Shown here: positions 7,979 through 17,468 of the stretch, in pieces
Layout: every line of letters begins with the position of its first letter
How positions within the stretch are numbered: the stretch's first letter is position 1
The notes under the pieces: model-generated
Told to the model about the DNA's origin: nothing
What the model saw: only the letters and a program-made list of their open reading frames with translations
The model's database searches: none
Origin: Candidatus Binatia bacterium
GTDB lineage: Bacteria > Desulfobacterota > Binatia > UBA12015
Assembly (NCBI GenBank): GCA_029248525.1
Contig: JAQWJE010000046.1
Span: forward strand, 31,282-95,281
Direction of reading: 5' to 3'
DNA: 64,000 nt
Translations under genes and position numbers: made by a program

Positions 7979-10638
7979 AACCGATCACCCGGCGGAAAAT
8001 CGCAGCCTTTCGGGCAAACAGACGAGGCTGGGTATCTCTCTGGCTGACGGTGGCTCTCCTCGGTATGAGTCTTTTTGCCGAAGTGATTGCCAATGACCGT
8101 CCCCTGCTCGTTTCCTATCAGGACGAGTTGTACGTACCGCTGATCGAAACCTATCCGGAAACTACTTTTGGCGGTTTCCTCGAAACTGCGACCGACTATC
8201 GGGACCCGTTCATTCGCGAGACCATCGAAGCCTCCGGATGGATCCTGTGGCCGCCGATTCCCTATAGCTACGACACCGTTATTCATGACCTGCCCGTACC
8301 GGCCCCGTCCCCGCCGAGTTGGCAAAATTGGCTGGGCACCGATGACCAGGCCCGGGATGTAGCGGCAAGACTGCTCTACGGACTCCGCATCTCGCTGCTC
8401 TTCGGCCTGACTCTCACATTGCTGAGTTCGATCATCGGCATTCTCGCGGGCGCGGTGCAGGGGTATTTCGGGGGTTGGGTCGATCTTGTCTTTCAGCGCC
8501 TCATCGAGATCTGGGCCGGCATGCCCACGCTTTATCTATTGATCATCCTCGCCAGTGTGGTCACGCCCACATTCAGCTGGCTGCTGGGCCTGATGTTGCT
8601 TTTTTCCTGGATGACGCTGGTCGGCGTGGTGCGTGCCGAGGTGCTGCGCACGCGCCAATTCGACTACGTCCGGGCCGCACGCTCCCTCGGCATGGGACAT
8701 GCGCGGATCCTCCAACGCCATGTCCTGCCCAACGCCATGGTGGCCACTCTGGCCTTTCTGCCCTTCGTCACCAGTGGCGCGGTCGTGACCCTGACCGCCC
8801 TGGACTTCCTCGGCTTCGGACTTCCACCGGGTTCGGCATCGCTCGGCGAACTCCTGCGGCAGGGAAAGGACAACCTGCAGGCGCCGTGGCTCGGGTTCGC
8901 CGGATTCTTCTCGATCGCGACCATCCTCACCCTTTTGGTCTTTGTCGGCGAAGCCGTGCGGGATGCTTTCGATCCGCGCAACGGCATCAATGGGGCAAAC
9001 GACGAAGTACCGGCCATGGGTGACGCGCAAAGCGTACCCGCCACCGCACCCGATGCGCTTGTCTCGATCCAGAATCTGGAGATCGGATTCCCCACACCCA
9101 CCGGATTTACCGAGGCCGTCCGCCGCATCTCTGTCGATGTAGGGCCAGGCGAAGTCGTTGCCCTGGTCGGAGAAAGCGGCTCGGGGAAATCCGTGACCGC
9201 GCTCTCGATTCTGGGTCTTCTGCCACCCGCAGCCAGAGTCGGGGGAGGACGCATCGAGTTTCGCGGGCGAAACCTTCTGGAGGAAAGGCCGGACGCGCTG
9301 CGCTGCGTCCGAGGCAACGAGATCGGCATGATCTTTCAGGAGCCGATGACCTCCCTGAACCCCCTGCATACGATTGAAAAGCAGGTGGCCGAGGCCATCG
9401 GCATCCACAACCCCGGCACAGCCGACTCCATTCGCCGGCAGGCACGCGAGCTTCTCGAGGCTGTCGGTCTGGAATCGGTATTGGAGCGTGGATCCCCCTA
9501 CCCGCATGAGCTCTCCGGTGGGCAGCGACAACGTGTGATGATCGCCATGGCGTTGGCGAACAAGCCGGACCTGCTGATCGCCGATGAACCCACGACCGCT
9601 GTCGACGTCACCATCCAGGCACAACTGCTCGAACTGCTGGCCTCCCTGCGCGCGCGCTACGGCATGGCGATGCTCTTCATCACCCATGACTTGTCTGTGG
9701 TGCGCAAGATCGCTGATCGCGTCTGCGTCATGAATGCGGGGCGGATTGTCGAAACAGGCCCCACGAGCGAGGTTCTGCACACCCCGGAGCACCCCTACAC
9801 GCGTCACCTGCTGGCCGCAGAGCCCTCAGGCGAACCCGATCCAACTCAGATCCGATCGCCGGAGGTACTCGGCGTGCGTAATCTGAAAGTCTGGTACCCC
9901 ATTCGGACGGGCCTGCTCCGGCGCACCACCGATCATGTAAAGGCCGTAGACGGCGTGACGCTGGATGTGCGCGAAGGAGAAACGCTCGGCGTGGTCGGTG
10001 AAAGTGGGTCCGGCAAGAGCACGCTGGGGCTTGCGATTCTGGGCCTCGTCGCCAGCCAGGGAGAGCGAAGATTTCTCGATCACGATCTCGCCTCGAGCAC
10101 TGCCGAGGAAACCCGCACCTTTCGGCGGCAAGCACAGATTGTCTTTCAGGATCCATATGGCTCACTCAGCCCGCGGCTCTCCGTGGGCGAGATCGTCGGT
10201 GAGGGCTTGCTGGTTCATCCCGCGGGCATCGATGAGACCGGCCGGCGCGCTCGGATTGCAGCAGCCCTGCAGGAGGTCGATCTGCCCGCAGATGCGGCCG
10301 ATCGCTACCCCCACGAGTTCTCGGGTGGACAGCGCCAGAGAATCGCCATCGCCCGCGCCATGATCCTGCGCCCCCGATTGATCATTCTCGACGAGCCAAC
10401 CAGTGCGCTCGATGTCTCCGTGCAGGCACAGATCACCGAACTCCTGAAAAACCTGCAAAGACAGCATGGAACCAGTTATGTTTTCATCAGTCACGATCTG
10501 CGCGTCGTGCGCTCGCTGGCACATCGTGTTGCGGTCATGAAGGCCGGACACGTGGTCGAGCAGGCGCCCACGGGCGATCTATTTGCCTCCCCGCAGCAGG
10601 CCTATACGCAGGAACTGATCCGGGCTTCCCTCCTCTGA
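7975..10638 (+). CDS. yejEF: Fused peptide ABC transporter permease and double ATPase, YejE-YejF
   Basis: One 887-residue polypeptide. Residues 1-335 are the YejE permease: membrane segment near 20-40, a long periplasmic region, then transmembrane segments with the coupling loop [14 protein letters not shown] linker of about 25 residues (about 336-360) joins it to residues 361-887, a complete YejF with two ATPase domains. The first has GESGSGKS (399-406), LSGGQRQR (513-520) and LLIADEP (533-539). The second has GESGSGKS (675-682), FSGGQRQR (783-790) and LIILDEP (802-808). In E. coli the two are separate genes of roughly 340 and 530 residues. No stop codon or internal frameshift is visible at the junction. 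All catalytic motifs look functional. Confidence 0.93.
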   Translation: MKPITRRKIAAFRANRRGWVSLWLTVALLGMSLFAEVIANDRPLLVSYQDELYVPLIETYPETTFGGFLETATDYRDPFIRETIEASGWILWPPIPYSYDTVIHDLPVPAPSPPSWQNWLGTDDQARDVAARLLYGLRISLLFGLTLTLLSSIIGILAGAVQGYFGGWVDLVFQRLIEIWAGMPTLYLLIILASVVTPTFSWLLGLMLLFSWMTLVGVVRAEVLRTRQFDYVRAARSLGMGHARILQRHVLPNAMVATLAFLPFVTSGAVVTLTALDFLGFGLPPGSASLGELLRQGKDNLQAPWLGFAGFFSIATILTLLVFVGEAVRDAFDPRNGINGANDEVPAMGDAQSVPATAPDALVSIQNLEIGFPTPTGFTEAVRRISVDVGPGEVVALVGESGSGKSVTALSILGLLPPAARVGGGRIEFRGRNLLEERPDALRCVRGNEIGMIFQEPMTSLNPLHTIEKQVAEAIGIHNPGTADSIRRQARELLEAVGLESVLERGSPYPHELSGGQRQRVMIAMALANKPDLLIADEPTTAVDVTIQAQLLELLASLRARYGMAMLFITHDLSVVRKIADRVCVMNAGRIVETGPTSEVLHTPEHPYTRHLLAAEPSGEPDPTQIRSPEVLGVRNLKVWYPIRTGLLRRTTDHVKAVDGVTLDVREGETLGVVGESGSGKSTLGLAILGLVASQGERRFLDHDLASSTAEETRTFRRQAQIVFQDPYGSLSPRLSVGEIVGEGLLVHPAGIDETGRRARIAAALQEVDLPADAADRYPHEFSGGQRQRIAIARAMILRPRLIILDEPTSALDVSVQAQITELLKNLQRQHGTSYVFISHDLRVVRSLAHRVAVMKAGHVVEQAPTGDLFASPQQAYTQELIRASLL

Positions 10639-10686
10639 GTTTCGATAAATCGCCCGAAATTAGCGGCAGGATTCATCGGCTCGTCT

Positions 10687-11409
10687 TTGCTAGAAAAATG
10701 GTCCGTGTTCACTGAGCCAAGAGATACACTCGCTCCCGACGAGCCCGCCGCCACCGTCATCCTCTTGCGTGATGCCGCCGATGGTCTGGAAATTCTGATG
10801 CTCCGGCGCAATTCCAAGCTGAATTTCGCCGGGGGGCTCTGGGTCTTCCCGGGCGGCCGCATCGATGAGGCTGACTGGACAGGTCTGGCTTCGGACGATG
10901 ACTGTGGCGCTGCCAAAGTCTGCGCCGCGCGCGAGGCAGCCGAGGAATCCGGTCTCGAAATCGAGCCCGCGGACCTGGTTCCCTTTTCTCATTGGACACC
11001 GCCGGACAACTCACCGCGGCGGTTCCTGACCTGGTTTTTTGTCAGCCAGGCACCGGTGGGCGATGTCGCGATTGATCGCGGCGAGATCCACGACCATCGC
11101 TGGGTGACGGCGGCCGAAGGAATGCGCAAAGTGCAATCCGATGAAATCCAGGTTCTGCCGCCCACCTTCGTCACCCTCGCCATGCTGGCAGACTTCCCCA
11201 CAGTGAAAGCGGCCCTTTCTGCGATCGAAGCGGCCCCGGTGGACTTCTACCGCACTCGCATCGGACTCTCCGACGCCGGTGCCACCGCGCTCTGGGAAGG
11301 TGATGCCGGATACGCCGCCTCGGACCCCGAACAAGCGGGCCCTCGCCACCGACTTCTGATGGCGTCGGGCGGCTGGGAGTATTTTCGCGAGCGAACCGAG
11401 GAGATCTGA
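10687..11409 (+). CDS. NUDIX hydrolase, NUDT19-like
   Basis: A 240-residue NUDIX protein. The catalytic box is FPGGRIDEADW followed, after an insertion of some 15 residues, by AAREAAEESGLEIE. This expanded NUDIX box is characteristic of the NUDT19/RP2 group, which hydrolyses CoA and acyl-CoA, and the domain is longer than a minimal NUDIX. The prediction of CoA diphosphatase activity is by family resemblance. The start codon is TTG at 10687 (GTG at 10705 is an alternative); no in-frame ATG is close. The stop is 2 bp before the HAD gene, so the two form an operon. Confidence 0.86.
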   Translation: MLEKWSVFTEPRDTLAPDEPAATVILLRDAADGLEILMLRRNSKLNFAGGLWVFPGGRIDEADWTGLASDDDCGAAKVCAAREAAEESGLEIEPADLVPFSHWTPPDNSPRRFLTWFFVSQAPVGDVAIDRGEIHDHRWVTAAEGMRKVQSDEIQVLPPTFVTLAMLADFPTVKAALSAIEAAPVDFYRTRIGLSDAGATALWEGDAGYAASDPEQAGPRHRLLMASGGWEYFRERTEEI

Positions 11410-11411
11410 CG

Positions 11412-12041
11412 ATGGCCGCAAAAGCATTCCTGTTTGATTATGGTGGCGTTTTTACCGCCTCCCCGTTCCGCGCGATTGACGAGCTCGGCGTCAAGATCGG
11501 CGCCGCACCCGGCCAGGCCGTGGAAATCATTTTCGGCCCCTATGCGAGCGATACCGACCACCCTTGGCATCGCCTCGAACGCGGCGAGATCTCGCTGCAG
11601 GAGGCTCGGGAGGCGATTCTGGCTCTGGGTCAGAAGGTCGATCTCGAGACCGATGTTTTTCAATTTTTCTCGGCAATGAGCACCGGGGCCGGGGTCCGCG
11701 AGGAATTCGTGGATCTGGTGCGAGAAATCCGGGCCGCCGGTCATAAAACCGGCATGATCACGAACAACGTCCTCGAATTCCGGGAGCATTGGGAAAAGAC
11801 CCTCCCGCTCGGCGAGCTTTTCGATGTCGTGATCGACTCCAGCGCTGTGGGTGTGCGCAAACCCGATCCCGCCATCTTCACGCTGACGATGGAACACCTC
11901 GGAGTTCAAGCAGAACATTCTGTTTTTATTGATGATTTTGAGGGAAACATCGACGCGGCCCAGCGCCTGGGGCTGCAGGGGGTTCTGGTCGAAGAAGATT
12001 TCGCTCCCTCGATCGCCGAAACTCGACGCCTTCTGGGCTGA
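11412..12041 (+). CDS. HAD-superfamily hydrolase
   Basis: A 209-residue HAD hydrolase with a helical cap. Motif I is FLFDYGGV, with the nucleophilic Asp and the Gly-for-second-Asp variant seen in the YihX/ACAD10/epoxide-hydrolase N-domain subgroup. Motif II is ITNN, motif III the Lys in VRKPDP, and motif IV FIDDFEGN. This subgroup cleaves phosphate monoesters; in ACAD10 it sits beside APH and acyl-CoA dehydrogenase domains. It is 2 bp downstream of the NUDIX gene and followed by a probable terminator at 12077. Exact substrate unknown. Confidence 0.88.
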   Translation: MAAKAFLFDYGGVFTASPFRAIDELGVKIGAAPGQAVEIIFGPYASDTDHPWHRLERGEISLQEAREAILALGQKVDLETDVFQFFSAMSTGAGVREEFVDLVREIRAAGHKTGMITNNVLEFREHWEKTLPLGELFDVVIDSSAVGVRKPDPAIFTLTMEHLGVQAEHSVFIDDFEGNIDAAQRLGLQGVLVEEDFAPSIAETRRLLG

Positions 12042-12076
12042 TTCGATCCGGGCTCGGTTGCGCCGCTTCTCCCTCT

Positions 12077-12111
12077 GAAAAAACGCTGGAAAAACCTGGC
12101 TTCCAGCTTTT
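12077..12111 (+). terminator. Probable rho-independent terminator after NUDIX-HAD operon
   Basis: An A-rich run leads into the inverted repeat GCTGGAA / TTCCAGC (7 bp stem, about 9-nt loop), followed directly by TTTT. It lies 36 bp after the HAD stop codon and before the next promoter. Confidence 0.6.
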
Positions 12112-12116
12112 CGGCC

Positions 12117-12145
12117 TTGCTTGAAGCCCACTCCACCCATATACT
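12117..12145 (+). promoter_or_regulatory. Sigma-70-type promoter of the ArsR-methyltransferase gene
   Basis: TTGCTT at 12117-12122, a 17-bp spacer, then TATACT at 12140-12145. It lies just downstream of the terminator-like hairpin and 24 bp before the ATG. It would drive the ArsR-methyltransferase gene and probably ahcY. Being so close to the start, it could be autoregulated by the ArsR domain; that is inference. Confidence 0.55.
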
Positions 12146-12169
12146 CCATCCGTAATCCCGGATGAAGCG

Positions 12170-13132
12170 ATGAATGAGACCCCCGCACTGCTTGGCTGGA
12201 TGAGCGCCCTGTCGGACGCCACCCGGGCCCGCACCTTGAGGCTTGTCGAGAGACACGAGCTGACCGTTGCGGATCTCTGCGCCGTTTTGCAGGCTCCTCA
12301 ATCCACCGTGAGCCGCCATCTGAAAGTGCTCGCCGACGAAGGCTGGGTCGAGGCGCGTCCCGAAGGGACCAGCCGGCTCTACAGGATGCCGAAGGAAGAC
12401 CTGGCCGGGCCCGCAAAGCGCCTATGGGCACTCGTCCGCGAGGAGACGGCGGCCCTGACATCGACCGCTCAGGATGACCAGCGGCTGGAAAGCGTGCTGG
12501 CCCAGCGTCGACGTCCGTCCGAGGAATTTTTCCGCTCTGCTGCGGGAGAATGGGATCGGATGCGCGACGAGATGTTCGGTCATCGTTTTGATTTGCAGGC
12601 GCTGGCCGCCCTTCTGGACCCCGATTGGACGGTTGCCGACCTCGGTTGTGGCACCGGAGAACTCGCGGCCAGCCTCGCCCCCTTCGTCTCGCGCGTCGTC
12701 GGGGTCGACAGCTCCAACGAAATGTTGCGCAGCGCACGTACGAGGCTCCAGCAGCTCAAGAATATCGAGCTTCGCTCGGGCCAACTCGAAGCACTCCCCA
12801 TCGACGATCAAAGCGTCGATGCGGCCACCGCGTTTCTCGTCCTGCATCATTTGCCGGACCCCCTCGCGGTCCTCCGGGAAACCACCCGGATCCTGAAGCC
12901 AGGCGGGCGCCTTTTGCTTGTCGACATGCAGGAACACGATCGGAACGAATACCGCAGCCAGATGGGTCACGTCTGGCTCGGCTTCCCACCCGATCAACTT
13001 GCCAGCTGGTTCGAGGAAGCCGGCCTGGAAAATCTCCGAATCCATTCGATTCCCCCCGACCCGAAGGCCAAAGGGCCTTCGCTATTTGCCGCAGTAGGAC
13101 AGCGGAGTCGCGGGACCGTTACTCTTCATTGA
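12170..13132 (+). CDS. ArsR-family HTH fused to SAM-dependent methyltransferase
   Basis: A 320-residue two-domain protein. Residues about 1-80 are an ArsR winged helix (LSDATRARTLRLVER, then STVSRHLKVLADEGWVEAR as recognition helix and wing). Residues about 115-310 are a class I methyltransferase with motif I VADLGCGTGELAA, an acidic GVDS motif and LKPGGRLLLVDM. Such fusions often sit beside methionine-cycle genes. Here ahcY, which removes the product S-adenosylhomocysteine, starts 30 bp downstream. The likely role is a regulator whose DNA binding responds to SAM or SAH, or a methyltransferase that controls its own transcription. The methyl acceptor is unknown. Confidence 0.9.
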   Translation: MNETPALLGWMSALSDATRARTLRLVERHELTVADLCAVLQAPQSTVSRHLKVLADEGWVEARPEGTSRLYRMPKEDLAGPAKRLWALVREETAALTSTAQDDQRLESVLAQRRRPSEEFFRSAAGEWDRMRDEMFGHRFDLQALAALLDPDWTVADLGCGTGELAASLAPFVSRVVGVDSSNEMLRSARTRLQQLKNIELRSGQLEALPIDDQSVDAATAFLVLHHLPDPLAVLRETTRILKPGGRLLLVDMQEHDRNEYRSQMGHVWLGFPPDQLASWFEEAGLENLRIHSIPPDPKAKGPSLFAAVGQRSRGTVTLH

Positions 13133-13162
13133 ACCACGACCAAGGAAAGGAAATTTCGAGAC

Positions 13163-14632
13163 ATGAGCACCGCTGAAAAATTGGACACCCTGAATCGACC
13201 CGCCTACAAGGTAGCCGATCTGGGACTAGCCGAATTGGGCCGCAAAGAACTGCGCCTCGCCGAACAGGAAATGCCCGGATTGATGGCCCTGAGGGAAAAA
13301 TACGGCAGCGAGAAACCGCTGTCGGGCTCCCAGATCATGGGCTCCCTTCATATGACCGTCCAAACCGCGGTTCTGATCGAAACTCTTGTCGACCTCGGGG
13401 CTGATGTCCGCTGGGTGTCCTGCAATATCTTTTCGACGCAGGACTCCGCCGCCGCAGCCGTCGTTGTCGGACGAGATGGAAGCGTCGACAACCCCACAGG
13501 CACCCCCGTATTTGCCTGGAAAGGCGAGACTCTCGAAGAATATTGGTGGTGCACCAACGAAGCTCTCGTATGGCCGGATGGCACTGGTCCCGATCTGATC
13601 GTGGACGATGGCGGCGACGCCACCCTGCTTTGCCACAAAGGTCTCGAGTTCGAAAAATCCGGCGTCATCCCGGAGTTCGATCCCGAAAACGACGCCGAGG
13701 AATACGGTGTCATTCTGGACCTGATCCGGAAGGTAGCCAAGGATGCCCCGGGACAGTGGGCGCGAGTCAATGAAAAGCTCCGCGGCGTTTCCGAAGAGAC
13801 CACCACCGGTGTCGATCGTCTCTACCAGATGGCTCGCGACGGAGAACTCCTCTTCCCTGCGATCAACGTGAATGACTCGGTGACCAAATCGAAATTCGAT
13901 AACGTCTATGGCTGCCGCCATTCATTGATCGACGGCCTGAACCGCGCCACTGACGTGATGCTCGGGGGCAAGATTGCCGTGGTCTGCGGCTTTGGTCAGG
14001 TTGGCAAAGGCTGCGCCGAGTCGCTTCGCGGTCAGGGCTGTCGAGTCATCGTGACGGAAATCGATCCCATTTGTGCGCTGCAAGCAGCCATGCAGGGATT
14101 CGAAGTCGCCACGATCGAGGACTTTATCGATCGAGCGGATCTCTTCATCACGACCACCGGCAACTTCAACATCATCACTGCCGAGCATATGTCCAAAATG
14201 AAAGACAAGGCGATCGTCGGAAACATCGGCCACTTCGATAACGAAATCGATATGGCAGGCGTGCAGAAGATCGCGGGAATCGAGAAGATCAACATCAAGC
14301 CCCAATACGACGAGTGGGTCTTCCCGGACGGACATTCCGTGCTGGTTCTGGCCGAAGGTCGTTTGCTCAATCTCGGTTGCGCCACAGGCCACCCGTCGTT
14401 TGTTATGAGTGCCTCGTTCACCAACCAGGTTCTGGCCCAATTGGAGCTCTGGCAGAATCCCGACAAATACGAGACGGCGGTCTATATGCTGCCGAAACAT
14501 CTGGACGAAGAAGTCGCTCGTCTGCACCTCGGCAAGCTCGGCGTCAAGCTTACAACCCTGAGCGAGAAGCAGGCCGACTATCTCGGCGTGCCCGTCGAAG
14601 GCCCCTTCAAGCCGGATTACTACCGCTACTAG
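13163..14632 (+). CDS. ahcY: Adenosylhomocysteinase
   Basis: A 489-residue S-adenosyl-L-homocysteine hydrolase, splitting SAH into adenosine and homocysteine with a bound NAD+. The N-terminal [16 protein letters not shown], the substrate segments [17 protein letters not shown] and [13 protein letters not shown], the NAD site [15 protein letters not shown] and the C-terminal KPDYYRY end are all typical. It includes the extra loop of about 40 residues found in many bacterial forms (around [15 protein letters not shown]). The RBS AAGGAAAGG precedes the ATG. It is cotranscribed with the ArsR-methyltransferase gene and ends at a strong bidirectional terminator. Confidence 0.97.
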   Translation: MSTAEKLDTLNRPAYKVADLGLAELGRKELRLAEQEMPGLMALREKYGSEKPLSGSQIMGSLHMTVQTAVLIETLVDLGADVRWVSCNIFSTQDSAAAAVVVGRDGSVDNPTGTPVFAWKGETLEEYWWCTNEALVWPDGTGPDLIVDDGGDATLLCHKGLEFEKSGVIPEFDPENDAEEYGVILDLIRKVAKDAPGQWARVNEKLRGVSEETTTGVDRLYQMARDGELLFPAINVNDSVTKSKFDNVYGCRHSLIDGLNRATDVMLGGKIAVVCGFGQVGKGCAESLRGQGCRVIVTEIDPICALQAAMQGFEVATIEDFIDRADLFITTTGNFNIITAEHMSKMKDKAIVGNIGHFDNEIDMAGVQKIAGIEKINIKPQYDEWVFPDGHSVLVLAEGRLLNLGCATGHPSFVMSASFTNQVLAQLELWQNPDKYETAVYMLPKHLDEEVARLHLGKLGVKLTTLSEKQADYLGVPVEGPFKPDYYRY

Positions 14633-14647
14633 AAAGACGCCTGACAC

Positions 14648-14692
14648 TAAAAAAGGGGGGTCGGACGATGCTGTCCGGCCCCCCTTTTCTTT
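14648..14692. terminator. Bidirectional rho-independent terminator between ahcY and transketolase gene
   Basis: A-run, then the stem GGGGGG-t-CGGAC paired with GTCCG-g-CCCCCC across a 6-base loop, then TTTTCTTT. The A and T tracts flank both sides, so it can stop transcription of ahcY (+) and of the convergent transketolase gene (-). Confidence 0.85.
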
Positions 14693-14711
14693 GCCTGCTG
14701 TTGTTCAAAAT

Positions 14712-16616
14712 CTAAGCGGATGTTGCCAGCTTCTCGACCGCTGCCAGGATTCCTTCGGGGTCGAGACCCTGATGTTCCATCTGCTGCCACAAGCCGCCGC
14801 ATCCATCGAGGTGGGTCCCGATATGAGCATATTTGGGCGTGAGCCCACGCGCCAATAGCCAGGATCCGAAATGAACCCCCAGCCCGTTCGTCTGGCTGAG
14901 TCCTTCAGCAACCAGAACAAAGGGCGATGATCCGACTTTACGCATCAGATCCTCGTCCACCACGTTGAGTGTGGATTTATTGATCAAGCCCACGTCCATA
15001 CCCTTGGCTCTGAGCTGCTCCACAGCGTCCAACGCTCGATAAAGCGTTTCGCCGAAGCTGACCACCCAGCCCGCAGTGCCCTCACGAACGATCTCGTCAC
15101 GCCCCGGCTCGAAGGTGTAATTCTCGCCATGGAGCAAATCACCATTGGCATCGAGCAGATCCGGCAAAGCCGATCGGTTCGAGAACACGAAACGCATGCC
15201 GGGATCATGGAAGACTCGCTCGAGCACCGCGCGCATCTGATGCTGGTCTCCGGGGAAGTATAAACGGGTCGTATCGTCCTCACTCGCCAGACCGTTTGCG
15301 GCGAACATATTATTGATTCCGAAATGGCATGTATTATCGGCCATATCGTCGACCCCTGCATGGGAGAAATGTGCAAGAACGTTGGCCCCGTTCAGGCGGG
15401 CCATGGTGATTTCCGAAAGGCACATCTCGAGGAAAGCCGAGAAGGTTCCGAAAACACCCTGACGGCCTTTCTCCATGCCGAATCCGGCCGCGGCGGAAAA
15501 ATTTCCTCGTTCCATAATGCCGCTGCGCACGAAGACGTCAGGCACTCGCTTGTGGATATGGTGCAAACCGCAGGACCCTTCCAGATCACTATCGATGACC
15601 ATAACCTGGCGCTGCCGCTCGGCCGGGTCCATCTTCTCGAGCATATCCGCAAGAACAATCCCGAAAACTTCGCGATTCTTCCCCATCGTGTCCGAGCTCC
15701 CGCGGTGGCCTGAGGGTGCTTTTTCCTTGGTGACCCCCGCCAGATATTCGAGAGCCGCGGTATGCCCTCTCGCCTCGAGGTAGGGCTCGGCGAGGCCGAC
15801 CGAAATGACATCGTGCCCCTTCGGCAGACCTTCGAGTCCCTCGATCCCGATCGCCATCTTCCGACGATTGATCAGAGCGTGAGGGCCTTTTTTCGTTACG
15901 GCGGCACACATCCGCCGATACAGTGCCGGGAGGTCCTCGCCATCACCGTCACAGATATCCATCCCGTGACCCTGAAGGGTCTTGCCGACATCGAAGCCCG
16001 GCAAATAATCACTCGGATGCCCGGCAATCGTGACGTCATTATCGTCAATCACGAGCTTGATATTCAGTTGATGCCCCACGGCAATCCGAGCGGCTTCGGC
16101 ATCGTCACCTTCCTGCTGCGAGCCGTCGGAACCGAAGACGATGACCGACTTCTCGGGGTTCGCAAAGGCGATGCCGTTGGCGAAGGGCCATAAATGGCCG
16201 AGGCGCCCCGACGAGAAATGGACCCCGGGGGTGTGCCCGAATTCCGGATGGCCCGGCAGTTGACCGAAAGCCTCCCGGTAATGAAGCAATCGTTCCTCGG
16301 GCATTTCACCGTTCAAAACCGCCATCAAGTACTGAATGGCGACGCGATGACCCGCCTCGTCGAGATACAGTGGCACCACCGGCTGGTCGCTGCGGACAAA
16401 ACCATCCATGATCAGCACTTCAGGAACAATATCGTAGGCGCCGCCGGTATGACCCCCGAGGCCCTTCGCCGCAGCACATGCGGTGAAGAAAACGATAACA
16501 TCCCGACATAACTGAATATTATCAGCTAACTGACGCTCCTGATCAGGAGAGAGTTCGGGGTTTTTCGGGTCCAGCGGTACCGGCCGAAAGGCGGCAAGAT
16601 CAATCGGGAAACTCAT
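14712..16616 (-). CDS. tkt: Transketolase-like thiamine-diphosphate enzyme
   Basis: A 634-residue transketolase-family protein for interconversion of pentose, tetrose and heptose phosphates. The N-domain has GGHTGG, GHPEFGHTPGV and the ThDP segment FGSDGSQQEGDDAEAA...DDNDVTIAGH. The first Gly of the usual GDG motif is replaced, giving SDG. The pyrimidine domain holds MERGNFSAAAGFGMEKGRQG and the C-domain NGLGVHFGSWLL. The ATG at 16616 is preceded by GAGGAG at good spacing. This branch is divergent from classical TktA, so the donor/acceptor preference is uncertain; a 1-deoxyxylulose-type or dihydroxyacetone-synthase-type activity cannot be excluded. Confidence 0.85.
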   Translation of the reverse strand: MSFPIDLAAFRPVPLDPKNPELSPDQERQLADNIQLCRDVIVFFTACAAAKGLGGHTGGAYDIVPEVLIMDGFVRSDQPVVPLYLDEAGHRVAIQYLMAVLNGEMPEERLLHYREAFGQLPGHPEFGHTPGVHFSSGRLGHLWPFANGIAFANPEKSVIVFGSDGSQQEGDDAEAARIAVGHQLNIKLVIDDNDVTIAGHPSDYLPGFDVGKTLQGHGMDICDGDGEDLPALYRRMCAAVTKKGPHALINRRKMAIGIEGLEGLPKGHDVISVGLAEPYLEARGHTAALEYLAGVTKEKAPSGHRGSSDTMGKNREVFGIVLADMLEKMDPAERQRQVMVIDSDLEGSCGLHHIHKRVPDVFVRSGIMERGNFSAAAGFGMEKGRQGVFGTFSAFLEMCLSEITMARLNGANVLAHFSHAGVDDMADNTCHFGINNMFAANGLASEDDTTRLYFPGDQHQMRAVLERVFHDPGMRFVFSNRSALPDLLDANGDLLHGENYTFEPGRDEIVREGTAGWVVSFGETLYRALDAVEQLRAKGMDVGLINKSTLNVVDEDLMRKVGSSPFVLVAEGLSQTNGLGVHFGSWLLARGLTPKYAHIGTHLDGCGGLWQQMEHQGLDPEGILAAVEKLATSA

Positions 16617-16842
16617 CCATTGCTCCTCAATGCGGGATGTCGGCCCGGTTTTCGGGCCAGATTTGTCTTCAGACACTTGTTTACAGAAAGTTTCTAGCTG
16701 GCAGCGGTAGAACACGCATCTGCCGTGGCCTGTATTTCATTCGCCATAGCTCCTAGCAAGCATTGCGATTCGACCGTTGGTCAAGACGTGGAACTCGCGT
16801 ACAAGGGATGTGATGTTTCAACGCACCACAAAGGAGAAATTG

Positions 16843-17397
16843 ATGTTCCCAGCCCTCGCCCGCCAATGCCGGCCCGGCCTTGTCGCCCTGCTTTTGACCC
16901 TGATCCTCGCACCCGGATGCGCCGCCATCGGGACCTGGACGACCTACTGGATCAAAGGCGACGGTCCTACCGGAGCAGACCTCGAACTTCTGCGGGAGCA
17001 ATCAGCCCCCTACCGTCAGCGCGGAGCTGGTATTATCGTCGGTCGTGCCTTCCTGCAATTCCCGGAGAACAAGGAGGTTCGATCCTTCCGAGGACGCATC
17101 CGTATGGTTCCGGCGACCCTGTTCGCAGAGCATCGGCTGGAAAAATACGTCATGAAGAAAAACGAGTTCCCGCCCGAAATCGAGTCTCAGGTAAAATGGG
17201 TGACTCGTTCGGATACCGAAGGTCGGTTCGTCTTTCGGGAGCTCCCACCGGGGAAATACATCATTGCCTCGGAGATCGCGTATGTGAGCAATTCCGACAA
17301 GGCCCAAATGGCGATCGCCTGGTCCGAGGTCGAATTGGGCGAAGGTGAAACCAAGCAGACCTTTGTATCGCGGGAGATCAAACCCGGGATCCTCTAG
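16843..17397 (+). CDS. Predicted lipoprotein with carboxypeptidase-regulatory-like domain
   Basis: A 184-residue exported protein. ATG at 16843 was chosen for the RBS AAGGAG 7 nt upstream; other ATGs lie at 16813 and further up. A hydrophobic helix ends in LILAPGC, a weak lipobox. The C-terminal half reads RSDTEGRFVFRELPPGKYII, the classic core of a transthyretin-like/CarboxypepD_reg beta sandwich. Such domains usually serve as extracellular binding or structural modules. No enzymatic motif is seen and the function is unknown. It stands alone, bounded downstream by a perfect palindromic terminator. Confidence 0.75.
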   Translation: MFPALARQCRPGLVALLLTLILAPGCAAIGTWTTYWIKGDGPTGADLELLREQSAPYRQRGAGIIVGRAFLQFPENKEVRSFRGRIRMVPATLFAEHRLEKYVMKKNEFPPEIESQVKWVTRSDTEGRFVFRELPPGKYIIASEIAYVSNSDKAQMAIAWSEVELGEGETKQTFVSREIKPGIL

Positions 17398-17409
17398 GCG
17401 AATGCCGCT

Positions 17410-17456
17410 GCATAAAAAAAGGCGAAGCCCTGATCAGGGCTTCGCCTTTTTTTTGA
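17410..17456. terminator. Perfect palindromic bidirectional terminator
   Basis: A 13-bp perfect inverted repeat, GGCGAAGCCCTGA / TCAGGGCTTCGCC, flanked by a run of A on one side and eight T on the other. It separates the convergent lipoprotein (+) and repeat-protein (-) genes. Confidence 0.9.
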
Positions 17457-17468
17457 ATCCGGAAGACC

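Noticed and set aside
8536..9807. 423-codon minus-strand frame opposite the YejE-YejF fusion.
   Set aside because: Antisense to well-supported ABC transporter domains; the translation has no family resemblance.
11247..12737. 496-codon minus-strand frame opposite the HAD and ArsR-methyltransferase genes.
   Set aside because: It spans two genuine genes, the terminator and the promoter between them, and its product is low-complexity Arg-rich sequence.
12041..13163. SAH riboswitch expected near ahcY.
   Set aside because: The 30 bp before ahcY is too short and the leader of the ArsR-methyltransferase gene lacks the conserved SAH riboswitch core; it holds a terminator-like hairpin and a promoter instead.
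16638..16660. Inverted repeat GGCCCG / CGGGCC in the leader of the transketolase gene.
   Set aside because: Short stem with no T tract and no antiterminator alternative; too weak to call an attenuator.
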